Assembly (NCBI GenBank): GCA_041394885.1
Contig: JAWKHI010000036.1
Location: 1-64,000 of the forward strand
DNA from: DSOI01 sp041394885
GTDB taxonomy: Bacteria; Acidobacteriota; Terriglobia; Bryobacterales; Bryobacteraceae
Direction: 5' to 3'
Length of the DNA stretch: 64,000 nt
Below, one piece after another: positions 37,618 through 44,870 of this stretch. Each line of letters begins with the position of its first letter. Within the stretch, counting starts at the first letter, position 1. A program made the translations under genes and the position numbers. The notes beneath the pieces were generated by a model. The model was given only the letters and a program-made list of their open reading frames with translations. It was not told the origin of the DNA and did no database searches.

Positions 37618-38201
37618 ACGACGCGTCGTTGATGTCGATCTTTCTCGACGCCCTGTTGATCAACAACTTCGTCCTGGCCGTCTTCCTGGGCATCTGCCCC
37701 TTCATCGGCGTGTCAGGGAAGATTGCGACTGCGTGGCGGATGGGCGTATCCGTCGTCTTCGTTGCCTTCGTCAGCAGCGTTCTCGCTTTTGCCACGAATG
37801 CGCTGCTGATCTATTGCCACGCGGAGTATCTGCGCATCATCTGTTTCATCGCGATCATAGCCTCCACGGTGCAATTGGTGGAGATGTTTATCAAGAAGAC
37901 GAGTCCCGCTCTGTTTCGAGCCTTGGGTATCTATCTCCCGCTCATCACGACGAACTGCGCGGTGCTCGGAGTAGCTTTGTTCCAAACATCGCGCGAATAC
38001 ACGTTCGCGCAAAGCGTGGTGTTTGCACTCGGCGCCGGCCTCGGCTTCGCGTTGGCCATTACCTTGATGGCGTCCATCCGCGAGCGGCTGGACCTTTCCG
38101 ATGTGCCGGATGTGGCCAAGGGCACCGCGCTCGTGCTGGTGCTGGCTGGAATTCTGTCCATGGCCTTCATGGGATTCGCGGGAATGGGAGGCGAAGGATG
38201 A
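37614..38201 (+). CDS. rnfA: Rnf complex subunit RnfA
   Basis: 195 residues, six membrane helices, with the Nqr/Rnf signature 'INNFVLAVFLGICPFIGVSG' and 'LGIYLPLITTNCAVLGVALF'. The conserved Cys in the two half-helices of RnfA/RnfE, which hold an intramembrane iron-sulfur cluster, are visible ('GICPFIG', 'TTNCAVLG'). Its TGA overlaps the ATG of the small Cys-rich protein. Confidence 0.92.
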   Translation: MNDASLMSIFLDALLINNFVLAVFLGICPFIGVSGKIATAWRMGVSVVFVAFVSSVLAFATNALLIYCHAEYLRIICFIAIIASTVQLVEMFIKKTSPALFRALGIYLPLITTNCAVLGVALFQTSREYTFAQSVVFALGAGLGFALAITLMASIRERLDLSDVPDVAKGTALVLVLAGILSMAFMGFAGMGGEG

Positions 38202-38449
38202 CGCCGCTGCTGCCTGCATCGCTCGTGGAGATATTGAAAGCTACCGCCGGGATCATGATCGTGATGACGGGATGGTCTCTGGTGCAGGCTTTTCTCCGCC
38301 GGCGGATGGCTGCACGCGGTGACCAGGACATGCTTCAAGACTTGGTCCACGGCTGCGGCAATTGCACGCATGGCTCAGGCTGTTTCACCTGCGCCGACGA
38401 CGTCAATCAGAAGGAAGAGCACAATGAACCTCACCGAATACGACATTAG
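38198..38449 (+). CDS. Small membrane protein with a four-Cys motif in the rnf operon
   Basis: 83 residues starting at ATG 38198 (ATGA overlap with rnfA). One N-terminal membrane helix (residues 8-28, 'VEILKATAGIMIVMTGWSLV') is followed by a basic stretch and a C-x2-C-x5-C-x2-C cluster motif in 'HGCGNCTHGSGCFTCAD', then an acidic/basic tail. It overlaps the FNR start by 26 bases. I do not recognise a named family. Its place recalls NqrM, a small membrane Cys protein that helps iron-sulfur assembly in the related Nqr complex, but the Cys spacing is different. A metal or Fe-S role is inference. Confidence 0.7.
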   Translation: MTPLLPASLVEILKATAGIMIVMTGWSLVQAFLRRRMAARGDQDMLQDLVHGCGNCTHGSGCFTCADDVNQKEEHNEPHRIRH

Positions 38450-39266
38450 CAATCCCGTAACAACCACGGTTCTGAGCAGTGAGCGGATCACGCCTGCGCA
38501 TACGGCCGAAGTTCGCCATATCACGCTGGCTGTTCCCGAAGATGGGCTCGATTTCGTGGAGGGGCAGAGTATTGGGGTGCTTGCGCCCGGCCCGCACGAG
38601 TTCGGGAATCCGTTTCACCTCCGGCTGTATTCGATCGCGAGCACGCAATCGGCCCAGGCTATTTCGATCTGTGTCCGGCGCTGCTTCTACGTGGACGAAG
38701 TGAGCGGCGAGAGTTACCCGGGCAAGGCATCTAACTTTCTTTGCGACGCCCGTCCCGGAGACAAGGTGCAGATCACAGGACCCTACGGCGCACACTTCTC
38801 AGTCCCATCGGACGACACGTCGAACCTACTGATGGTGGGCGTCGGGACCGGCATTGCTCCGTTCCGTGCGTTTGTACGTCATATTTACGAGGACCGGGGC
38901 GGGTGGCAGGGGAAGGTGCGGCTGTTCTACGGCGCTCGCACCGGGCTCGAGCTCCTCTATCGAAACGACCCGGAGAGCGACCTCAGCCTGTTCTACGACA
39001 GAGCTACCTTCCAGGCATTCGAGGCCGTGAGCCCGAGGCCGCACTTTGACGTGCCGCCCGAGATCGACAAGGTCTTGATCGCGCACTCGACCGAAGTCTG
39101 GGAGATGGTAAAGGACCCGAAGACGTACATTTTCCTCGCTGGCCTTGAACAGGCTGCCGAGCAGTTCGAGGCTGCGATGGTTCACATATCCGGCTCGGAG
39201 GAGGAGTGGAGGAAGGTCCGGTCCGAGATCGCGTCCCGGGACCACTACGCGGAACTCTTGTACTGA
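38424..39266 (+). CDS. Ferredoxin--NADP+ reductase-like flavoprotein
   Basis: 280 residues from ATG 38424 with an AAGGAAG site. FAD domain ('FHLRLYSIASTQ'), NADP domain ('LLMVGVGTGIAPFRAFVRHI', 'LFYGARTGLELLYR') and a C-terminal '...AELLY' whose last Tyr would stack on the flavin as in plant-type FNR. It would move electrons between ferredoxin and NADP(H) and so share the ferredoxin pool with Rnf. It ends four bases from the apbE stop on the other strand. Confidence 0.82.
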   Translation: MNLTEYDISNPVTTTVLSSERITPAHTAEVRHITLAVPEDGLDFVEGQSIGVLAPGPHEFGNPFHLRLYSIASTQSAQAISICVRRCFYVDEVSGESYPGKASNFLCDARPGDKVQITGPYGAHFSVPSDDTSNLLMVGVGTGIAPFRAFVRHIYEDRGGWQGKVRLFYGARTGLELLYRNDPESDLSLFYDRATFQAFEAVSPRPHFDVPPEIDKVLIAHSTEVWEMVKDPKTYIFLAGLEQAAEQFEAAMVHISGSEEEWRKVRSEIASRDHYAELLY

Positions 39267-39269
39267 GCG

Positions 39270-40292
39270 TCATAGGGTCTCGAAGATCGCTGCGAATCCG
39301 GCCGTGAGGTGCCGTTTCCCTTGCGCGTCGATGATCAGGACGTCCACGCTCTCAGCCTTGGCCAAAGCGAGCCCCTGCTCGGGGCCCAGTACGAAAATCG
39401 CGGTAGCGAGGGCGTCGGCCTGCTCGGCGGTACCTGCCACGACGCTCACTGACCGGCTGCGGGTGGCGGGCCATCCCGTCCTGGGGTCGATAATGTGGTG
39501 GAAGCGGACCCCGTCGACAATGCGAAATCGCTCGTAGTCGCCGGAGGTAACCAGCGCTTTGCCGGAAAGCGGTATGGCTCCGATCAGGGATCCCCGCTCG
39601 CCTCGCGGGTCTTGCAGGCCAAGTCTCCACGGATTGTCACCGCGCATGCCGGACACATAGATGTCCCCGCCGCCATCGACCAGATAGTTCGTGAATCCGG
39701 CGCGAGTAAGCACCGCGGCGGCACGGTCGATCGCATAACCCTTCGCGATGCCGCCCAAGCCGATTGCCATTCCCGGTCCCGTCAGCCTCACCCGATTCCC
39801 ATCGATTTGCAGAGCACGGTAATCAACGTTGCCGATCGCGCGCTGCACATCGGCGGCGGACGGAATGCGGAAGCGGTCGTCGAAGTGCCATAACCCGCCC
39901 ATTCCTTTCCATGTGACGTCGAAAGCTCCGCTACTTTTTTCGCTGTATGCAGTACCGCGCTCGAGCAATGCCCGCAGTTCCCCGGGGACATGGTCCACCC
40001 ACGTCCCGGCTGCCGCATTGATCGCCGATACGGGCGAATCGGGTTTCCATTCGCTCATCAAACGGTCAATCCGTTCGAGTTCGGCCCACACGCCCGTCAT
40101 CGCATGGTTGGCGGCCTCAACCCTGCCACCGTGCATGACCTCCACCTTCCATAGCGTGCCCATGAGGGTTCTCGTGACGCGTAGCGAACCGGGATCCGGC
40201 CCGCGTTTGCTTTGGGCCAGTTCGAGCGCCGCCAGGATGGCGAGCGTGCCGGCGATCGCCAGAAAGACCCGGCGTCTGGAGAGTTCAGCCAA
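39270..40292 (-). CDS. apbE: FAD:protein FMN transferase ApbE
   Basis: 340 residues with an N-terminal signal/lipoprotein-like helix (residues 5-25). Domain motifs: 'VTRTLMGTLWKVEVMHGGR', 'DVTWKGMGGLWHFDDRF', 'GIGLGGIAKGYAIDRAAAVL'-type segment ('AIGLGGIAKGYAIDRA') and 'HHIIDPRTGWPATRS'. The enzyme attaches FMN to Thr in SGAT motifs of RnfD and RnfG, so it belongs with the rnf operon although it is on the opposite strand. It lies 46 bases downstream of ccoI and may be the last gene of that operon. Confidence 0.9.
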   Translation of the reverse strand: MAELSRRRVFLAIAGTLAILAALELAQSKRGPDPGSLRVTRTLMGTLWKVEVMHGGRVEAANHAMTGVWAELERIDRLMSEWKPDSPVSAINAAAGTWVDHVPGELRALLERGTAYSEKSSGAFDVTWKGMGGLWHFDDRFRIPSAADVQRAIGNVDYRALQIDGNRVRLTGPGMAIGLGGIAKGYAIDRAAAVLTRAGFTNYLVDGGGDIYVSGMRGDNPWRLGLQDPRGERGSLIGAIPLSGKALVTSGDYERFRIVDGVRFHHIIDPRTGWPATRSRSVSVVAGTAEQADALATAIFVLGPEQGLALAKAESVDVLIIDAQGKRHLTAGFAAIFETL

Positions 40293-40338
40293 TGTGGTCT
40301 TCTTTCAAGAACCCATTTTCGCCGATTGCGGCGACGCG

Positions 40339-42708
40339 CTACCGGGAAAGCCGCGCGGACTGCGCCACCACCGATACGCTCGACAACACCATTGCTCCGG
40401 CCGCGGCAATCGGGTGCAAGTGGCCAGACGCGGCCATCGCGATCCCAACGGTGTTGTAGAGGAAGGCCCAGAACAGATTGCGCCGGACGACGGTTCCCGT
40501 TCTTCGCGCGAGGTCCATCGCCTCGATGACACGATCCAGCCGCGGCGTCATCAATACCAGAGGAGCCGCCTGCATGGCCAGTGCCGCGCCAGACCCCATG
40601 GCAATACCCAAGTCCGCGCTGGCCAGAGCCGGTGCATCGTTGACGCCATCGCCCACCATGGCCACGGCACGCCCCTGTCTCCGCAGTTCCGCAATGGCAT
40701 CCACCTTTCCACCCGGCAAGACTTCGGCGCGGAATCCATCTGCTCCAACGGACTGTGCTACGGCCGCCGTGACCGCCACACTATCCCCGGACACGATCCA
40801 CACCCGGATCCCACGTGACTGCAGTGCGGCCACCGTGACCGGCGCTTCGTCGCGGATCCGGTCACCGAGCGCAAGGGCGCCTCGCACCTCTCCGTCCCAT
40901 CCGAATAGGACGACCGTGTGTCCGTCCCGATGCCAGCGCGGAGAGACGAATCGGTCACCGTTGGCGATCCCCAGGCGCTCTAGTAACCGGCCGTTGCCGG
41001 CGAACACGCGGCGTCCGTCCACCGTAGCTTCCATCCCCAGGCCCTCATGACGGATAACGTCCGACGCCGGGCGAGGACGAATCCCAGCCTGCTTTGCATG
41101 GTTGAGAATCGCCGTCCCCAATGGGTGTTCGGAAGCAGCTTCCAGGGACGTGAGCATCGTGAGAGCGTCACCCTCGCCAGTAAAGTCGCGAACACCGAAG
41201 TTCCCTTCGGTAATCGTGCCCGTCTTATCGAAAACCACGGTATCCACTTCGGGCAACTTTTCGAGAACGCTGGCATGGTTGACGAGGATGCCCCTGCGAG
41301 AGGCGCTCCCCATCGCTGCCGACAGTGCAAGCGGAGTCGCGATCCCTAGGGCGCAGGGGCACGCGATCACCAGAACCGAGATGGCGTTCGAGAGTGCGGC
41401 GGCCGCGCCGGCGCCTTTCCACATCCAACCAGCGAACGTGAACAAGGCCACCGCGATCACGATCGGGATGAACACTCGCGCGGCGCGATCCACATTGCGC
41501 TCGATGCCGGCCCGGGTCGCAAGAGCCTGTTCCACGCGATGCACCATTTGCGCGAGCACACTACCGGCCGCGTTCTTTGTGGCGCGGATCCGCAGCACGC
41601 CATCGGCATTCAGGCTTCCCGCGGCCACAACGGCGCCCGGACTCTTCCGGCGCGGTGCGGACTCCCCAGTGAGTATCGATTCGTCGACGCCCGCGGCGCC
41701 TTCTTCCACCACCCCATCGGCCGGAATGCGTTCGCCCGCTTTCACCAGAAATCGATCTCCGGGAGCGAGAGCCTCCACGGCGACAAAACGTTCGCGATCC
41801 CGATCGAGCAAGCGCGCCTTGCGAGGCATCATCCGGTGCAGTAGAGTAACTCCGCGCGCCGCGCCCTCTTTCGCGCCGTTTTCAATCAGCTTGCCGGCCA
41901 ACACCAATGTGACGAGTGCGCACGCCGTGTCGAAGTAGTAGTGCTCACCGCCGCGAAATACCTGCACGGCGCTATAGCCGAACGCCGTGAGGATACCCAA
42001 CGCGAGAAGGGCCTCCATGCGCAGGGCCCCGTGACGCGCCGCCATCGTGGCTATCCGGAGCACGGGCCATGCCGAGTAAAAGATCGCCGGCGCCGTCAAT
42101 GCCATCAGCACAAACGGCAGATAGACGCGCATGCTGGCCGCCACAGGCTCCAAATAGCCCACGTAGAAGATTCCGCTCAGCGTCATTACATTCAGCCAAA
42201 GAAATGCCGCGACGCCGGTCCGCAGCAGCAGATCCCGGCGCACTTGGTCGCGGAGGCCGGAATCGGCGCCACCATATTCGCGCGCACGGTAACCCAGTTG
42301 CTCGATACGTTCGCGAATTCGCGAGGGCGGCAAATACTGGGGAGCGTAGCGGACCTTTACCAGATCCGAAGTGAACAGCACTTCGGCCGAGATCAGGCCG
42401 CGTTCCTTGGCGAGGGTGTGCTCGATCAACCAGCCGCACGCCGGGCACCAGAGCCCGCTCACTTCGAACGCAGTCTCTGCCGTGGGGGCATCGGCGGACA
42501 CGGGAGCCGGCTGGCGATCGATGGCCGGCCTGGCGATGAGGCCGAGCTCGAGGCTTTTCCGGAACAGTTCGGTCTCGCGCGGATCGGCGCCATCGGCTAG
42601 CGCGCCACTCTCGCGCAAGATAGCGTGGACGTTCTTGCAGCCCGTACAGCAAAAGTCCGCCTCACACTCCTGGGCACAGAGGCGGCACAGGACGGTGGCC
42701 GGCGTCAT
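40339..42708 (-). CDS. ccoI: Copper-translocating P-type ATPase, CcoI/FixI type
   Basis: 789 residues. N-terminal Cys cluster ('LCRLCAQECEADFCCTGC', residues 8-25) and a heavy-metal-associated domain ('SGLWCPACGWLIEHTL'), six to eight membrane helices, the CPC motif in 'VIACPCALGIATPLA', the phosphorylation site 'DTVVFDKTGTIT' and the hinge 'AMVGDGVNDAPALASADLG'. The extra N-terminal Cys pattern and the neighbours fit the CcoI/FixI group, which supplies copper for the CuB centre of cbb3 oxidase. Its start overlaps the stop of the 51-residue protein upstream. Confidence 0.9.
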   Translation of the reverse strand: MTPATVLCRLCAQECEADFCCTGCKNVHAILRESGALADGADPRETELFRKSLELGLIARPAIDRQPAPVSADAPTAETAFEVSGLWCPACGWLIEHTLAKERGLISAEVLFTSDLVKVRYAPQYLPPSRIRERIEQLGYRAREYGGADSGLRDQVRRDLLLRTGVAAFLWLNVMTLSGIFYVGYLEPVAASMRVYLPFVLMALTAPAIFYSAWPVLRIATMAARHGALRMEALLALGILTAFGYSAVQVFRGGEHYYFDTACALVTLVLAGKLIENGAKEGAARGVTLLHRMMPRKARLLDRDRERFVAVEALAPGDRFLVKAGERIPADGVVEEGAAGVDESILTGESAPRRKSPGAVVAAGSLNADGVLRIRATKNAAGSVLAQMVHRVEQALATRAGIERNVDRAARVFIPIVIAVALFTFAGWMWKGAGAAAALSNAISVLVIACPCALGIATPLALSAAMGSASRRGILVNHASVLEKLPEVDTVVFDKTGTITEGNFGVRDFTGEGDALTMLTSLEAASEHPLGTAILNHAKQAGIRPRPASDVIRHEGLGMEATVDGRRVFAGNGRLLERLGIANGDRFVSPRWHRDGHTVVLFGWDGEVRGALALGDRIRDEAPVTVAALQSRGIRVWIVSGDSVAVTAAVAQSVGADGFRAEVLPGGKVDAIAELRRQGRAVAMVGDGVNDAPALASADLGIAMGSGAALAMQAAPLVLMTPRLDRVIEAMDLARRTGTVVRRNLFWAFLYNTVGIAMAASGHLHPIAAAGAMVLSSVSVVAQSARLSR

Positions 42709-42860
42709 TCCGGGTACACCTGTCTCGGACGCCCCTTCTCGTCGAGCATCACCGGATTGGCCTGTTTGGCTCCCAGATAGACAAAGACCAGGATGGCATT
42801 GAACAGTAGAAACACCAGCCCGAGAAACACGGGCAGGAAGGAAATGCGCGGTCTTGTCAT
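42705..42860 (-). CDS. 51-residue single-TM protein in the cbb3 operon
   Basis: Starts at ATG 42858-42860 (overlapping the ccoG stop, ATGA) and stops at TGA 42705-42707 (overlapping the ccoI start). The product begins 'MTRPRISFLPVFLGLVFLLF' with one membrane helix and ends in a short basic/acidic tail. The four-base overlaps on both sides, and the matching codon use, argue that it is real. Its place between ccoG and ccoI is where FixH-type subunits are found, but it is much shorter; I do not assign a function. Confidence 0.72.
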   Translation of the reverse strand: MTRPRISFLPVFLGLVFLLFNAILVFVYLGAKQANPVMLDEKGRPRQVYPE

Positions 42861-44188
42861 CGGGGGCTTTTCTCCGGGGTCAGAAACGTCAGTTTGAAGC
42901 GGTCCATGGTCTTTTCAGGCTGGGCCACCGAGACAATGGAGAACGGATTCACCAGCTTGGGCGCCGCGGTGGAATCCACGGTGACTTCGAACTCGGTAAC
43001 CCGTTCGGCGCCGGCTTCAATTGCGAGCGGCATCGGAAGCGAAAGCCGCGCTCCGGGCAAGTCGCGCACCTCGAGCGTGACCGACGCCGGCGCGCTGCTC
43101 CGGTTGGCGAGTTCGAGCCTGAAGCGGTTCGCGATCTGTCCGCTTTCGGTAACGCGGTAGAGCGTCTGGCCGCGCTCGGCCCGCATGCGCACCAGCACGG
43201 CATGGCGCATCGAAAGCGCGGTGGCGAGCCCAGCCAGATAGAACAACAGCACTAACATGACGGCGATCCGCTTGGGATCCCGCAGGCCGATCCGCTTGTA
43301 CCACGGCTCGGATTTATCGCCCCACGCCACGCCCTGCTCGCCCCAAGTGTAGTGAATGAGCCCCGGCTGGCCGATGCGGTGGAGCACATCCACGCAAGCG
43401 TCGATGCATTCGCCGCAGTGAACGCACTCCAACTGATGCGGTGAATCGCGGATATCGATACCCATCCCACAGACTCGAACGCATTTCTTGCACTCGATGC
43501 AGGCGTGACCCTGGTCCCGGTAGTGCACCACGAGAGACTGCTTGTCCACCAACATGCCCTGCAAGTAGCCGTACGGGCAGACAGTAGTGCAGAACTTCTG
43601 GCGCACAAAAGCGAAATCGAGAAACGTAAGTAGCGTGACAGCGGCGCCGGTAATTCCGCCGGCAGTCCGCACATCCAGCGAAGCGAGCCGCTCAAACAGA
43701 TCGCGCGGAGGAACGAAGTAAGACGTGAAGACGAATGCGAGGAATACGCTGGCCGCACCCAGCACGCCGTGGAACAAGACGCGCCGCAGAAGCTTACGCC
43801 GCGCCAGGGGCCAGCCAATCCACTTCTTGTTCACCCAGCGTTCGAGCTTCTGCTCGAAGTCCCACGAGGCTTCGCTGAAAATCATCTGCGGGCACAGGTA
43901 GCCGCAGTATACGCGCCCGTAAAGAATCGCCATGGCTACCACCACGAACATCAGAAACATCAGAGAAAAGAAAATGATGGCGAACTCGTTGATCCAAATC
44001 TCCTGTCCGGCGAAGTAGAAGCGCTGCCTGGGAATGTCGAAACGCATTACGTCGAAAAACGGGAGCGCGACGAAGGCGAGGAAACAGGCCAAGTGGATGG
44101 ACTTGCGGATCTGGCGCCAGCTTCTCTTCGGCGGCGGCAGCGGCTTGGGCCGTGCCTTGGGGACGCGCGGGTTAGACACCGTGGCCAT
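42857..44188 (-). CDS. ccoG: Cytochrome c oxidase accessory protein CcoG (ferredoxin-type)
   Basis: 443 residues from the ATG at 44186-44188, with GGAGG upstream; a longer reading to 44398 overlaps the next gene. Five to six membrane helices, 'GRVYCGYLCPQMIFSEASW', 'TTVCPYGYLQGMLVDK', and two [4Fe-4S] sets ('CIECKKCVRVCGMGID', 'CVHCGECIDACVD'), then an immunoglobulin-like C-terminal domain. CcoG is a cupric reductase/assembly factor for cbb3 oxidase. The start overlaps the end of the TauE/SafE gene by 17 bases. Confidence 0.92.
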   Translation of the reverse strand: MATVSNPRVPKARPKPLPPPKRSWRQIRKSIHLACFLAFVALPFFDVMRFDIPRQRFYFAGQEIWINEFAIIFFSLMFLMFVVVAMAILYGRVYCGYLCPQMIFSEASWDFEQKLERWVNKKWIGWPLARRKLLRRVLFHGVLGAASVFLAFVFTSYFVPPRDLFERLASLDVRTAGGITGAAVTLLTFLDFAFVRQKFCTTVCPYGYLQGMLVDKQSLVVHYRDQGHACIECKKCVRVCGMGIDIRDSPHQLECVHCGECIDACVDVLHRIGQPGLIHYTWGEQGVAWGDKSEPWYKRIGLRDPKRIAVMLVLLFYLAGLATALSMRHAVLVRMRAERGQTLYRVTESGQIANRFRLELANRSSAPASVTLEVRDLPGARLSLPMPLAIEAGAERVTEFEVTVDSTAAPKLVNPFSIVSVAQPEKTMDRFKLTFLTPEKSPR

Positions 44189-44864
44189 GACAGGAAACCT
44201 CCGCCACGAATGTCGACGCTCGCCAAACAATCCATGCGCCGGCGGCCATCGCCAACACACCGCCGATCCGCGTTCCAGAAACGCCCGCCCGCGAAACAAC
44301 GCTTCGAACCGGTGCGGCAAAAGCCCCAACTCCCAGAAGCGCACCCGCCGTGCCCGCGCCGAAAGCCGCCATCGAAACAGCCCCGGCAACCATTCCACCT
44401 GCCGCGGCGGCCTGCAGCAACGCCGCCCAGATCATTCCGCATGGCAGCAGCCCCATCACCAACCCCAACCGGAACTTACTCCCCACGCCGCCGGAAAGTA
44501 TCAAGGGTCCCGCCTGACGAGTGAGCCATCCACTGGCGGACCAGCCGCCCACCTGCACCAAGCCCACGCCCGCCATTCGAATCCTGGCCGTCATCGTCAG
44601 TCCGAATATCATCATGAGCAAGCCGGTTGCCATCGTGATCCATCGCCCGGCGCCTGACAGAGAGCCCATCTGACCGGTGGCTGCGCCGGCCACCGCGCCG
44701 AGTACGGAATAAGTAAGGATTCTCCCGGTATTGTAGGCAAGGTTGACGCGCCAAGGGGAGCCTCCACTTCCCACATTGAACGCGAGCACAATCGGCCCAC
44801 ACATCTGGGCGCAATGCAGACTGGATGCAAGCCCCAGGGCGAATGCCATCCACAGGAAGCTCAC
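44172..44864 (-). CDS. TauE/SafE-family (DsbD-like) membrane protein
   Basis: 230 residues, about six membrane helices. 'GLASSLHCAQMCGPIVLAF' and 'MGLLPCGMIWAALLQAAAAG' are the two Cys-bearing segments seen in the sulfite exporter TauE/SafE family group that sits in cbb3 operons, sometimes called CcoH-like or involved in copper/thiol transport. Ends in a Cys-His tail. Located between the flavoprotein and ccoG, so most likely an assembly factor for the oxidase. The exact role is not known. Confidence 0.8.
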   Translation of the reverse strand: MSFLWMAFALGLASSLHCAQMCGPIVLAFNVGSGGSPWRVNLAYNTGRILTYSVLGAVAGAATGQMGSLSGAGRWITMATGLLMMIFGLTMTARIRMAGVGLVQVGGWSASGWLTRQAGPLILSGGVGSKFRLGLVMGLLPCGMIWAALLQAAAAGGMVAGAVSMAAFGAGTAGALLGVGAFAAPVRSVVSRAGVSGTRIGGVLAMAAGAWIVWRASTFVAEVSCHGHGV

Positions 44865-44870
44865 TGCGCG

